Of a stretch of DNA of 64,000 nt, positions 45,599 to 55,062 are shown one piece after another (positions within the stretch are counted from its first letter, which is position 1; every line of letters begins with the position of its first letter). Both the position numbers and the translations under genes were made by a program. The notes below the pieces were generated by a model, which ran no database searches, had not been told where the DNA came from, and worked only from the letters and a program-made list of their open reading frames with translations. Source of the DNA: Pontixanthobacter aquaemixtae (GTDB lineage: Bacteria; Pseudomonadota; Alphaproteobacteria; Sphingomonadales; Sphingomonadaceae); assembly GCF_009827395.1 (NCBI RefSeq), contig NZ_WTYX01000001.1:212001-276000 (forward strand). Direction: 5' to 3'.

Positions 45599-46303
45599 AT
45601 GGCAGACGAGCTCGTCCATCACACCCGGCTTTCGCCCAATTGCAACGAGCGAAAATTGCCGGTCTCGATGGTCGTGCTGCATTATACCGAAATGAAGCCG
45701 GTCGAGACCGCTCTCGACCGGTTGTGCGATCCCGAAGCGCAGGTCAGCGCGCATTATCTGATCAGCGAAGAGGGCGAGGTGACACTGCTGGTACCTGAGG
45801 AAAAGCGCGCGTGGCATGCGGGCGCCTCCTATTGGCGCGGAACAAAGGATGTGAACTCGGCCAGCATCGGGATCGAGCTCGATCATCCGGGGCACGGGCT
45901 GGGCTATCGCCCGTTCGAGGACGCGCAGATCGAAGCGCTGATCCCGCTGCTTCACCGGATCGTGCAGACCTACGACATTCCCAGGGCCAATGTGATCGCG
46001 CATTCGGATGTCGCCCCGGCGCGCAAAACCGATCCCGGGGAACTGTTTCCGTGGGACAGGCTTGCCGATTATGGCCTTGCAACGCCGGTCCCGAAGATCG
46101 AACTGGGCGATCCATTTGACAATGACGGGGCGTTCTATCTCGCGCTTGAACGCTATGGATATGACATCACCGACGGCCACAAGGCTGTCGAAGCGTTCCA
46201 GCGCCGTTGGCGTCCGCGCAAGATTGATGGTGAGATCGACGGAGAAATCCGCGCGATCCTGTTCCAGTTGTTGCTTGATCGCGACAGGGGAGCCGCTAGG
46301 TAA
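45599..46303 (+). CDS. N-acetylmuramoyl-L-alanine amidase (Amidase_2, AmpD/AmiD type)
   Basis: 234 aa. Zinc ligand H28 (VVLHYTEM), EGEVTLLVPEEKRAWHAGAS, GIELDHPGHG, and the last ligands in NVIAHSDVAPARKTDPGELF. A C-terminal peptidoglycan-binding-like domain follows (AVEAFQRRWRPRKI). No signal peptide, so probably cytoplasmic recycling of wall fragments. Starts immediately after the chpT stop and ends 5 nt before rnpB. Confidence 0.92.
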   Translation: MADELVHHTRLSPNCNERKLPVSMVVLHYTEMKPVETALDRLCDPEAQVSAHYLISEEGEVTLLVPEEKRAWHAGASYWRGTKDVNSASIGIELDHPGHGLGYRPFEDAQIEALIPLLHRIVQTYDIPRANVIAHSDVAPARKTDPGELFPWDRLADYGLATPVPKIELGDPFDNDGAFYLALERYGYDITDGHKAVEAFQRRWRPRKIDGEIDGEIRAILFQLLLDRDRGAAR

Positions 46304-46308
46304 GCATC

Positions 46309-46701
<393 letters not shown>

Positions 46702-46717
<16 letters not shown>

Positions 46718-48213
46718 GTTTTCCCTTCGGTTGCGGGTGTGTTGACCGCCACCGGCGGATACAGTTCGTCGACCGGACGGGAGCGTCCGTCTGCACAGAC
46801 AATCCGCACGTGATGGCGGCGGAGCTGGCGCGGTTCGCCAACGCCGCAGCTATGCGCGATGATGCCCACTTCCTTGCGCATGCCCTCGACGAAACGCGCG
46901 ACCCGTTGGGCCTTGTCAGCCGGATCCAACCCGCGCTGCAGGCGCTTGTCATGCGTGGTAATGCCGGTGGGGCAGGTGTTCTTGTTGCACTTCATCGCCT
47001 GAATGCATCCCAAGGCAAACATGAACCCGCGGGCAGAAGATATGAAATCCGCACCGGTGCACAGCGCCCATGCAACGTCGCCGGGAGTAATAAGCTTGCC
47101 CGAGGCGATGATCCGGATGCGGTCCTTGAGGCCGTGCCTGTCGCGCAGATCGACCAGCATGGGCAGCGCCTCGCGCAGCGTCAGCCCGACATTGTCGATC
47201 AACGGCATCGGGGCGGCGCCGGTCCCGCCGTCCCCGCCATCAACCGTGATGAAATCGGGCGCCGATGCGCTTCCCCGCTTCTCGATCAGGTCAAACAGCT
47301 CGTCGAGCCAGGCATGTGTCCCGATCACGGCTTTGAAACCGACCGGTTTGCCGGTCACGCCGCGAATATGCGCGATCATGTCGAGCAGATCTTCGCAATT
47401 GGTAATCTCCGGGTGGCGATTGGGGGAAATCGAATCCTCGCCCTCGGGAATGCCGCGAATTTGCGCAATTTCGCTGGTCACTTTCGCGCCGGGCAAAATG
47501 CCGCCTTTCCCCGGTTTCGCCCCTTGCGAGAGCTTCAGTTCGATCATTCTGACCTGTTCATGCGCCGCCACTTCGCGCAGCTTTTCATCGGACAAGCCGC
47601 CATCGGCATTGCGCACGCCATATTTGGCCGTGCCGAACTGGAAGACGATATCGCAGCCCCCTTCAAGATGATGCGGCGCCAAACCGCCTTCGCCGGTATT
47701 CAGCCAGCATCCGGAAATCTGTGCTCCCTTCGACAGCGCGCGTACAGCAGGGGCCGAAATGGCCCCGAAACTCATCGCCGAAACGTTGAACAGCGAGGGG
47801 GCGTCATAGGGTTTCGCGCAATGCGGGCCGATCTGCAGCGGCGGGGCAGCGACCGTGTCGCTGTCCAGTGTTGGCCACGGATCGTTGACGAAAATGGGTG
47901 TACCCACGGAATCGAGATTGCGGGTCGAGCCAAACGCCACGGTGTTCCCTTTGCCCTTGGCGGCGCGATAGACCCATTCGCGCTGCGCCCGGTTGAAAGG
48001 CATTTCCTCGCGGTCCATCGCAAAGAAATATTGGCGGAAGAATTCGCCCAGCTCGCTGAAAATGGAACGCAGCCGCCCGATGACGGGGTAATTGCGGCGC
48101 ACGGCATCCTGCGTTTGAGCCCGGTCGATGACGTAGAGCACCGCCAATATCACCAACAGAACGCCGACAGCGAAAATGAAGATGTTGGCAAGCAGATTTA
48201 CCAGATCAAGCAA
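46702..48213 (-). CDS. FMN-binding glutamate-synthase-family protein
   Basis: 503 aa. An N-terminal transmembrane helix (about 7-28) is followed by a glutamate synthase central/FMN domain: GAISAPAVRALSKGAQISG, FGTAKYGVRNADGG, KPGKGGILPGAKV, FITVDGGDGGTGAAP and the Cys cluster CNKNTCPTGITTHD. It lacks the glutaminase and NAD(P)H domains, so it is not a complete GOGAT; its reaction is unknown. Its last 16 nt overlap rnpB. Confidence 0.88.
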
Positions 48214-48432
48214 GGCAGGCTCCCGATATAAACTACGCGAAGTCTAGGTGCAGTTGCGGGCGCGAACAAGCCGTGCCCGCCGCCGTAGGTGGCGCAATTT
48301 TACATGTTACCGACTTTTACATCGGAAAGCCTGGCAATCGCGTAGAGCAAGGGCAGCCAAATTGGCCGCCCACGGAATTTTCGGCCGAAACGCGACGCGA
48401 TCAACGCATCCATTCAAGCGGAGGAAAGACAT

Positions 48433-49146
48433 ATGATACGCAAATTGAGCGCCGAGGCTTTCGGCACATTCTGGTTGGTCTTTGGCGGCTGCGGGGCGGC
48501 TGTCCTGGCTGCTGGTATTCCTGATCTTGGGATCGCCTATGCGGGCGTTGCGCTGGCATTCGGTCTGACAGTTCTAACCATGGCATATGCTGTCGGCGGG
48601 ATTTCGGGCGGGCACTTCAACCCGGCGGTATCGGTCGGTCTGGCTATGGCTGGTCGGTTCGCTTGGAAAGATCTGCCCGGCTACGCTGTGGCGCAGGTTT
48701 TTGGCGCATTTGCGGCCGGTTTCGCACTTTATGCAATTGCATCGGGCGTGGATGGTTGGTCACCAGGCGGCTTCGCGTCGAATGGATTTGGCGACCTTTC
48801 GCCGCATGGCTACTCGATGCAAGCGGCGCTGCTGATCGAAATCATCCTGACCGCCGGTTTCCTGATCGTGATTCTCGGCTCTACTTCAAAAGCGGTGCCG
48901 GGCGGTTTCGCCCCGATTTCTATTGGCTTGGCGCTGACGCTTATCCATCTGGTTTCGATCCCGGTGACCAACACTTCGGTCAATCCGGCGCGCTCGACCG
49001 GCGTGGCGTTTTTTGCCGAAACTGGTGCCACGGGCCAGCTGTGGCTGTTCTGGGTTGCGCCAATCGTTGGCGCGATAATCGGTGCATGCATTTGGCGCTA
49101 CATTCTGTCGCCGGGCGAAACGCTGGAAGATATTGGCGGCGAGTAA
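48433..49146 (+). CDS. aqpZ: Aquaporin Z
   Basis: Water channel, 237 aa. Both NPA motifs are intact: [13 protein letters not shown] and [13 protein letters not shown], the latter with the pore arginine of orthodox aquaporins. Six helices. Precedes a second aquaporin by 80 nt. Confidence 0.95.
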   Translation: MIRKLSAEAFGTFWLVFGGCGAAVLAAGIPDLGIAYAGVALAFGLTVLTMAYAVGGISGGHFNPAVSVGLAMAGRFAWKDLPGYAVAQVFGAFAAGFALYAIASGVDGWSPGGFASNGFGDLSPHGYSMQAALLIEIILTAGFLIVILGSTSKAVPGGFAPISIGLALTLIHLVSIPVTNTSVNPARSTGVAFFAETGATGQLWLFWVAPIVGAIIGACIWRYILSPGETLEDIGGE

Positions 49147-49225
49147 CCGCCAAATCAAATTTGGGCTTTGTTCCAAGACGAACCCCCACTATCCCGAGCC
49201 AATCTGGATGACAGTGGGGGACTTG

Positions 49226-49879
49226 ATGAGACGTAGACTTCTGGCGGAAGCGATTGGCAGCTTCTTTCTATTCGCTTGCGTTATCGGGTCGGGGATTATG
49301 GCCGAAACACTCGCCGGCGGGAATGTGGCGATTGCGCTGCTCGGCAATACGCTGGCGACCGGTGCAATACTGGCGGTCCTTATCGCAATGCTGGGTCCGA
49401 TATCGGGGGCGCATTTCAATCCGGCGGTGACGCTGGCCTTCCGGCTGCGCGGTGAGATCGCGACAAAAGAAGCTCTGCTTTTCGTAGCGGTCCAGTTGGC
49501 CGCAGGTATCATCGGTGTATGGGCGGCGCATGCAATGTTCGACCAACCGCTGATGCAATATTCGATCAAGCCGCGGACCGGCGCGGGGCAATGGCTGGGT
49601 GAAGCGATTGCAACATTCGGCCTGGTGCTGACGATACTGGGCACGATCAAGGTCAACAAGGCGTGGGTCCCCGCCAGCGTCGGGCTGTATATCAGCGCTG
49701 CCTATTGGTTCACTTCCTCCACCAGTTTCGCGAACCCGGCAATTACCGTTGCGCGCAGCCTCAGCAACACTTTTGCCGGCATCGCACCGGTGGATGTGGG
49801 CGGGTTCGTATTGGCGCAGTTTGTAGGTGCGGTGATTGCAGTGTGGGTGGCGAAATGGCTGTATGAGGGAACACGCTGA
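49226..49879 (+). CDS. MIP-family channel, AqpS-like
   Basis: 217 aa from the ATG at 49226, with GGGGGA 5-10 nt before it; an ATG six codons upstream has no such site. Opens RRRLLAEAIGSFFLFACVIG with both NPA motifs: GAHFNPAVTLA and SFANPAITVAR. It resembles the channel family found in arsenic operons as AqpS, which conducts arsenite and methylarsenicals, but no arsR or other ars gene is here. Its stop overlaps the next start by one base. Confidence 0.85.
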   Translation: MRRRLLAEAIGSFFLFACVIGSGIMAETLAGGNVAIALLGNTLATGAILAVLIAMLGPISGAHFNPAVTLAFRLRGEIATKEALLFVAVQLAAGIIGVWAAHAMFDQPLMQYSIKPRTGAGQWLGEAIATFGLVLTILGTIKVNKAWVPASVGLYISAAYWFTSSTSFANPAITVARSLSNTFAGIAPVDVGGFVLAQFVGAVIAVWVAKWLYEGTR

Positions 49880-51324
49880 TGCGCGTTGCGATCATCGGAT
49901 CGGGCGCGTCGGGGCTCGCCGCGGCATACTATCTGCGGCAAGCGGGGATCGATGATTTCACCCTGTTTGAAAAGCATGACGATCTGGGCGGTACCTGGCG
50001 CGACAACCGTTATCCCGGCGTCGCTTGCGATGTGCCTTCGCATCTTTATCGGTTCACCTTCGCGCCCAATTCGGAATGGACGCGGCGTTGTTCCCCCGGC
50101 GCGGAAATCCAAGACTATATGCGCGATATCGCGCGGAAAATCGGCGCTGCAGACAAGATTGCCTACGGCCATGAAGTGACCGAAGCATCCTATTGCGATG
50201 GCGGCTGGGATGTGACCACCAGCAAAGGACCGCAAGGGCGCTTCGATGCGGTCATTTCCGCCAGCGGCGCGCTGCATCATCCCAAAATGCCAGAAATTGA
50301 GGGGATCGACAGCTTTGCCGGCCGTTCCTGCCATTCTGCGGCGTGGGACGAGGGTACCGATGTCTCGGGAAAGCGCGTCGGCATCATTGGCAGCGGTTCA
50401 ACCGGCACGCAAATCACTTCCGCTCTGGCCGGGATTGCCGGTTCGCTCACACTGTTCCAGCGCACGCCGCAATGGATCATGCCGCTGCCCAATCATCCGA
50501 TCAGCGAGGAAAAGCGGCAGGAATTCCGCGACGATCCGGCCAGCATGGACAGCTATTACCATTATCTCGCGGGCCGGTTTAACGACGTGTTTGGCGATGC
50601 CGTTTCGGGCCACAATCCGGAAGCCTATGCTCAGATGGTCGATGCATGCGAAGAGAATTTGCAGACGAGCATCACCGATCCGCAATTGCGGGCCAAGCTG
50701 ACCCCCGATTACAAGGTGGGATGCAAGCGGCTGGTGCTATCGGACAGTTTCTACGAGGCGATCCAGCGGCCCGATGCGGCTTTGGAAACCGGCGCGATCA
50801 AGCGGATAGAGCCGGAGGGCGTTCGCATGGCCGACGGCACGCTGCAAGAATTGGACTATCTGATCTTTGCAACCGGTTTCCATGCCCACAGCCTGTGTCA
50901 TCCCATGCGCATAGTCGGGCGTGGCGGACGGGTGCTGTCCGAAGAATGGGCCGAAGGCAACTATGCCTATCGCTCTGTCGCGGTCCCGGGATTTCCCAAC
51001 TGGTTCATGATCGGCGGCCCCAACAGTCCGATCGGCAATTTCTCATACCTGATGACCGCAGAACATCAGGCGCAATTTGTTGTCTCGCTAATCGCGAAAG
51101 CGCGCGAGGGCTTGGCCGTAGAACCCCGAGCAGATGTGACCGATGCTTACAACAAAGAGCTACGCGAAGCGATGCACGGCACGATTTGGGTATCGGGCTG
51201 CGACAGCTGGTACTTCGACCCGCAAGGCCGCGTTGCATCCTATCCTTGGCAGTTCAGCCGGTTTCAGATGGACATGAAACGGCCCGATTTTGCAGATTTC
51301 AAATTAAGCCCGGCCAATGCTTGA
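49879..51324 (+). CDS. Flavin-containing / Baeyer-Villiger-like monooxygenase
   Basis: 481 aa. FAD Rossmann GSGASG at 8-13, NADPH Rossmann GSGSTG at about 174-179, and a BVMO-type fingerprint FAGRSCHSAAWD, where the usual final WP is WD. Oxidises an organic substrate with NADPH and O2; substrate unknown. Starts at the last base of the preceding channel gene (TGATG), so the channel and enzyme may share a substrate. The 3' end overlaps ugd (convergent) by 21 nt. Confidence 0.85.
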   Translation: MRVAIIGSGASGLAAAYYLRQAGIDDFTLFEKHDDLGGTWRDNRYPGVACDVPSHLYRFTFAPNSEWTRRCSPGAEIQDYMRDIARKIGAADKIAYGHEVTEASYCDGGWDVTTSKGPQGRFDAVISASGALHHPKMPEIEGIDSFAGRSCHSAAWDEGTDVSGKRVGIIGSGSTGTQITSALAGIAGSLTLFQRTPQWIMPLPNHPISEEKRQEFRDDPASMDSYYHYLAGRFNDVFGDAVSGHNPEAYAQMVDACEENLQTSITDPQLRAKLTPDYKVGCKRLVLSDSFYEAIQRPDAALETGAIKRIEPEGVRMADGTLQELDYLIFATGFHAHSLCHPMRIVGRGGRVLSEEWAEGNYAYRSVAVPGFPNWFMIGGPNSPIGNFSYLMTAEHQAQFVVSLIAKAREGLAVEPRADVTDAYNKELREAMHGTIWVSGCDSWYFDPQGRVASYPWQFSRFQMDMKRPDFADFKLSPANA

Positions 51325-52614
51325 ATATTCAAACCCTGCCGCGCGGACATCGCCCGGCTGATAGATATTGCGCAGATCGACCAGCACCGGAGCATTTGCC
51401 AGCTCTTTCACACGGTTCAGGTCTAGCGCGCGGAATGCATCCCATTCGGTTACGATGGCAATCGCGTCGGCGCCTTCAATGGCGGCATAGGGATTTTCCA
51501 TCATCGAAACCTCGGGCATCAGCGGGGCGGCGATTTCCATACCCTCGGGATCGTAGGCGGCCACTTTCACACCCGCATCGTGCAGCGTTTGCGCGATGGC
51601 GATGGCGGGGCTGTCGCGCATATCGTCGGTATTGGGTTTGAACGTCAGGCCCAGCAGCGCGACTTTCTTGCCGCGCGCCTTCTTCGACCCGCCAAGCGCA
51701 TCAACCACCTTGCGGCCCATCGCGCGCTTGCGGGTATCGTTGGTTTTGACCACTGCTTCGACAATGCGGACCGGGCTTTCATAATCTTCTGCCGTCTTGA
51801 GCAATGCGAGCGTATCTTTGGGGAAGCACGAGCCGCCATAGCCGGGCCCGGCATGCAGAAATTTTGCGCCAATCCGGTTGTCGCTGCCGATACCGCGGCT
51901 CACATCCTGCACATCGGCGCCGACTTTTTCGCACAGATCGGCCATTTCGTTGATGAAAGTGATCTTGGTCGCAAGGAACGCATTGGCGGCATATTTGATC
52001 AGCTCTGCGCTGCGGCGGCTGGTGAACAGGATTGGCGATTCGTTGAGGAAAAGCGGGCGATATACTTCACGCATGATTTCCCGCCCGAAATCGCTTTCGG
52101 TGCCGATGACGATGCGGTCAGGGCGTTTAAAGTCCCCGATTGCAGCGCCTTCGCGCAAGAATTCGGGGTTGGAGACGACCGCAAACTGATGCGCGGTACC
52201 GCTGTCGCCCAAAATGCGTTCGACTTCGTCGCCCGTTCCGACCGGCACGGTCGATTTGGTGACCACCACCGCATCATTGGCAAGGTTCTCGCCCACTTCC
52301 TTGGCCACTGCATAGACAAATGACAGGTCGGCGTGGCCGTCACCGCGACGGCTTGGTGTGCCAACAGCGATAAAGATTGCCTGCGCGTCCTTGATTCCTT
52401 CGGCCAGATCGGTGGTAAAAGTCAGCCGGCCTGCCTGCACATTTGCGCCGACCAATTCCGCCAAACCGGGCTCATAAATCGGCATCACGCCTTCGTGAAG
52501 GCGGTCGATCTTCGATTGGTCCTTGTCGATACAAACAACATCGTGCCCGAAATCGGCGAAACATGCGCCAGACACGAGGCCGACATAGCCCGATCCAACC
52601 ATTGCGATTTTCAT
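51304..52614 (-). CDS. ugd: UDP-glucose 6-dehydrogenase
   Basis: Makes UDP-glucuronate for surface polysaccharide. 436 aa. N-terminal Rossmann MKIAMVGSGYVGLVSGACFA, catalytic cysteine in GYGGSCFPKD, and a C-terminal UDP-binding domain. A metallophosphatase gene ends 6 nt upstream on the same strand, so they are probably co-transcribed. Confidence 0.96.
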   Translation of the reverse strand: MKIAMVGSGYVGLVSGACFADFGHDVVCIDKDQSKIDRLHEGVMPIYEPGLAELVGANVQAGRLTFTTDLAEGIKDAQAIFIAVGTPSRRGDGHADLSFVYAVAKEVGENLANDAVVVTKSTVPVGTGDEVERILGDSGTAHQFAVVSNPEFLREGAAIGDFKRPDRIVIGTESDFGREIMREVYRPLFLNESPILFTSRRSAELIKYAANAFLATKITFINEMADLCEKVGADVQDVSRGIGSDNRIGAKFLHAGPGYGGSCFPKDTLALLKTAEDYESPVRIVEAVVKTNDTRKRAMGRKVVDALGGSKKARGKKVALLGLTFKPNTDDMRDSPAIAIAQTLHDAGVKVAAYDPEGMEIAAPLMPEVSMMENPYAAIEGADAIAIVTEWDAFRALDLNRVKELANAPVLVDLRNIYQPGDVRAAGFEYSSIGRA

Positions 52615-52620
52615 CGTGTC

Positions 52621-53433
52621 TTATCCTTCATCATTCGGGGCTGTCTTCACGATCTTGATCTTGCCCTTTTTGGTAACAGCGGTTTGAATATACCGGCGCG
52701 TGTCATCCTCCAACACCAGAGCGGTCAGAGTGCCGGATTTGTATGCGCCAGTGTCGACCCCGATGCGGTTTTTTCGCTCGTCAATCTTGCGCGTGATCGT
52801 GTGGCCATGGACCACAATATGCGTGTGCCGGTCCTTGTGCTGCAGGAACGGATCGCGGATCCAGCGCAGCTCGCGCGGTTTCTGTTCATCCAGCGCGCGC
52901 TTGGGGTTGATCCCTGCGTGGACAAACAAATAGTCGCCCATGATGATCATGTCCTCAAACCCTTTGAGGAACTTCTTGTCTTCCTCGGGGACCATCTCGG
53001 CCATCATCGCCTGCAGCTCTTTGGCTGTCGCGTTGTTGAACTCCTTCGATTTCACTCCGTAGCTCAAAATTGTCTCGCGGCCGCCATGTTTGAGAAAATG
53101 CCGCATGATGTCCAAATCGGTGAACGCATCGAGGAACATCTCTTCGTGATTGCCAAATAGATACCGGACATTGCGGTATTCTTCCCAAAGCCGGGCAAGC
53201 TTTATGACGCCAGCGCTGTCGGGGCCGCGATCAACCAGATCGCCCAGCAAAATGATAACCGTGTCGGCTTCGCCCGATTCCTTGTCGTCTTCTTCGATGG
53301 CATGGATCAGCGCATCGAACAGGTCGCGCCGGCCATGAATGTCGCCGATCACATAGGCGCGTTGCCCCTTTGGGAAGCGGGCGCGCTTCTTTTCGGACTT
53401 GCCTTTAAATATCTTCAGGAACGGTTTTAGCAT
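52621..53433 (-). CDS. Calcineurin-like (PPP-type) serine/threonine phosphatase
   Basis: 270 aa from the ATG at 53433. All metal motifs are present: YVIGDIHGR, LLGDLVDRGPDS and FGNHEE, with HGHT near the C-terminus. PPP/ApaH-like metallophosphatase; could act on phosphoproteins or Ap4A. Precedes ugd with a 6-nt gap; the frame upstream of this ATG is open but not family-like. Confidence 0.9.
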   Translation of the reverse strand: MLKPFLKIFKGKSEKKRARFPKGQRAYVIGDIHGRRDLFDALIHAIEEDDKESGEADTVIILLGDLVDRGPDSAGVIKLARLWEEYRNVRYLFGNHEEMFLDAFTDLDIMRHFLKHGGRETILSYGVKSKEFNNATAKELQAMMAEMVPEEDKKFLKGFEDMIIMGDYLFVHAGINPKRALDEQKPRELRWIRDPFLQHKDRHTHIVVHGHTITRKIDERKNRIGVDTGAYKSGTLTALVLEDDTRRYIQTAVTKKGKIKIVKTAPNDEG

Positions 53434-53582
53434 GAAATCGGGAATAGGGTCGGTTCTTTGCGGCGGACATAGGAGCATCAGAGAAAGGCCGCAATCGCTG
53501 TGATACGGCGCGGCTAAACGCCACCTGATGCATAAAATCAACAGAAGGCCGATGTTTAACCGGCATTAGTATATTTGTCTTG

Positions 53583-53599
53583 TGCGATGCAGCATCGCA
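53583..53599. promoter_or_regulatory. Perfect palindrome upstream of the TorF porin gene
   Basis: TGCGATGC-A-GCATCGCA, eight-base arms with one central base, about 105 nt before the porin start. A plausible operator; the binding protein is unknown. Confidence 0.4.
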
Positions 53600-53705
53600 T
53601 GGCAAGATTATTTCATATTCACACGCGATCGCACATTAAAACGAGGCGTCCGGTGGATTTGCAGGTGGGACGTAGCACTTTTCACCAACCAAGGAATTTT
53701 TTGGT

Positions 53706-54455
53706 ATGCTTACGTCCATTCGCGGTTTGACCGCCGTTTCTATCGCAGCTTGTGCTGCACTTTCGTCTGTTCCTGCTGTTGCGCAGGACGATGAATCCGG
53801 TTCTTCAGTAGAAGTTTCTGCAAACGTTGCCTTGACCAGCGAATACCGCTTTCGCGGTGTTGACCTGTCTGGCGGCGAACTCGCTGTGCAGGGCGGGGTC
53901 GATGTTGCCCACGAATCGGGTTTCTACATCGGAACCTGGGCTTCTTCGCTTGACGAAACGACCGTTGGTTTCGGCAGCACCGAACTCGACATCTATGGCG
54001 GCTGGGGCGGCGATGTCGCCGAGGGCGTCGCGATTGATGTTGGCGTAATCCAGTACATCTACCCAGACGCTGGCCCGGGCGATTTCGACTATACCGAATT
54101 TTACGGTTCGGTCGGTTTCACTTTCGGCCCGGCAGAGGCGACTCTTGGCGCGGCTTATGCGCCCAAGCAGGATTCGCTGCTCGGGTTTGATAACACCTAT
54201 GTCTATGCCGATCTTGGAATTGGCGTTCCTGACACCCCGATCTCGGTGACCGGTCATGTCGGCTACACGGACGGCTTCCTGACATTCACCAATGACGGCA
54301 AAGCGTTTGACTGGTCGATTGGCGCAGAGGCGTCCATTCCTGACACGCCTCTGACTCTGGGCGTCGCTTACACCGGTGCTGAGGGAGACATTCCGGTGGG
54401 TGCGTATGACTTTGTCGACGACGCATTCGTCTTCACGCTTAGCGCGAGCTTCTAA
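53706..54455 (+). CDS. TorF-family putative porin
   Basis: 249 aa outer-membrane protein. Signal peptide ends VPAVAQ-DD. The family opening NVALTSEYRFRGVDLSGGE and DLDIYGG/ YTEFYGSVGF strand motifs fit the TorF porins (TIGR02001), ending in FTLSASF. Substrate unknown. Followed by a strong terminator. Confidence 0.9.
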   Translation: MLTSIRGLTAVSIAACAALSSVPAVAQDDESGSSVEVSANVALTSEYRFRGVDLSGGELAVQGGVDVAHESGFYIGTWASSLDETTVGFGSTELDIYGGWGGDVAEGVAIDVGVIQYIYPDAGPGDFDYTEFYGSVGFTFGPAEATLGAAYAPKQDSLLGFDNTYVYADLGIGVPDTPISVTGHVGYTDGFLTFTNDGKAFDWSIGAEASIPDTPLTLGVAYTGAEGDIPVGAYDFVDDAFVFTLSASF

Positions 54456-54490
54456 GGCCCTCAGGCCTTAAGGCATCTGCCAAGCACGAT

Positions 54491-54531
54491 AGGGCCCGCG
54501 CTGTCGAGGGGGAAAGCGCGGGCCCTTTTTT
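54491..54531 (+). terminator. Rho-independent terminator of the porin gene
   Basis: GGGCCCGCGC ... GCGCGGGCCC stem followed by TTTTTT. Confidence 0.9.
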
Positions 54532-54612
54532 GCGTGCGCTGCGCGGCAAGAAACCGCTAGAGGGCTGCCAAAGACAATTGAGTCAGTGCCAGAAAAGGAA
54601 GTATCGCCAGCC

Positions 54613-55050
54613 ATGACAAAATATCTTCACAGCATGATCCGCGTCAGCGATCCCGATGCAACGGTTGCGTTCTTCAAATTGATCGGATTGGAAGAAGTCC
54701 GCCGGTTCGATGTGGAAGCGGGCCGGTTCACGCTGATCTTCCTTGCCGCTCCGGGGCAGGAAGGCGTTGCCGAGGTTGAGCTGACTTACAACTGGCCCCC
54801 GGAAGATGGCAGCGAAGCGGAAGATTATGATGGTGGCCGCAATTTCGGGCACCTCGCCTATCGCGTCGACAATATTTACGAGACATGCCAGCGGCTGCTG
54901 GATGCGGGTGTCACGATCAACCGCCCGCCGCGTGACGGGCATATGGCTTTCGTGAGATCACCCGATGGTATTTCCATCGAATTGCTTCAGGACGGCAACC
55001 TGCCCGCTCAAGAACCTTGGGCGAGTATGGAAAACACTGGCAGCTGGTAG
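54613..55050 (+). CDS. Glyoxalase I-like VOC protein (lactoylglutathione lyase)
   Basis: 145 aa. Metal ligands H6, E56, H80 and E123 match those of E. coli glyoxalase I (H5, E56, H74, E122), so it is probably a functional methylglyoxal-detoxifying enzyme. The ATG at 54613 (MTKYLHSMIRVSDPDATVAF) is the usual start; a GTG nine codons earlier is also open. Convergent with nhaA. Confidence 0.9.
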   Translation: MTKYLHSMIRVSDPDATVAFFKLIGLEEVRRFDVEAGRFTLIFLAAPGQEGVAEVELTYNWPPEDGSEAEDYDGGRNFGHLAYRVDNIYETCQRLLDAGVTINRPPRDGHMAFVRSPDGISIELLQDGNLPAQEPWASMENTGSW

Positions 55051-55062
55051 ACCGGCTGGCGG

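Noticed and set aside
48433-51324. Arsenic resistance operon
   Set aside because: The AqpS-like channel suggested it, but arsR, arsC, arsM and arsH are all missing nearby, so an arsenic role is not supported.
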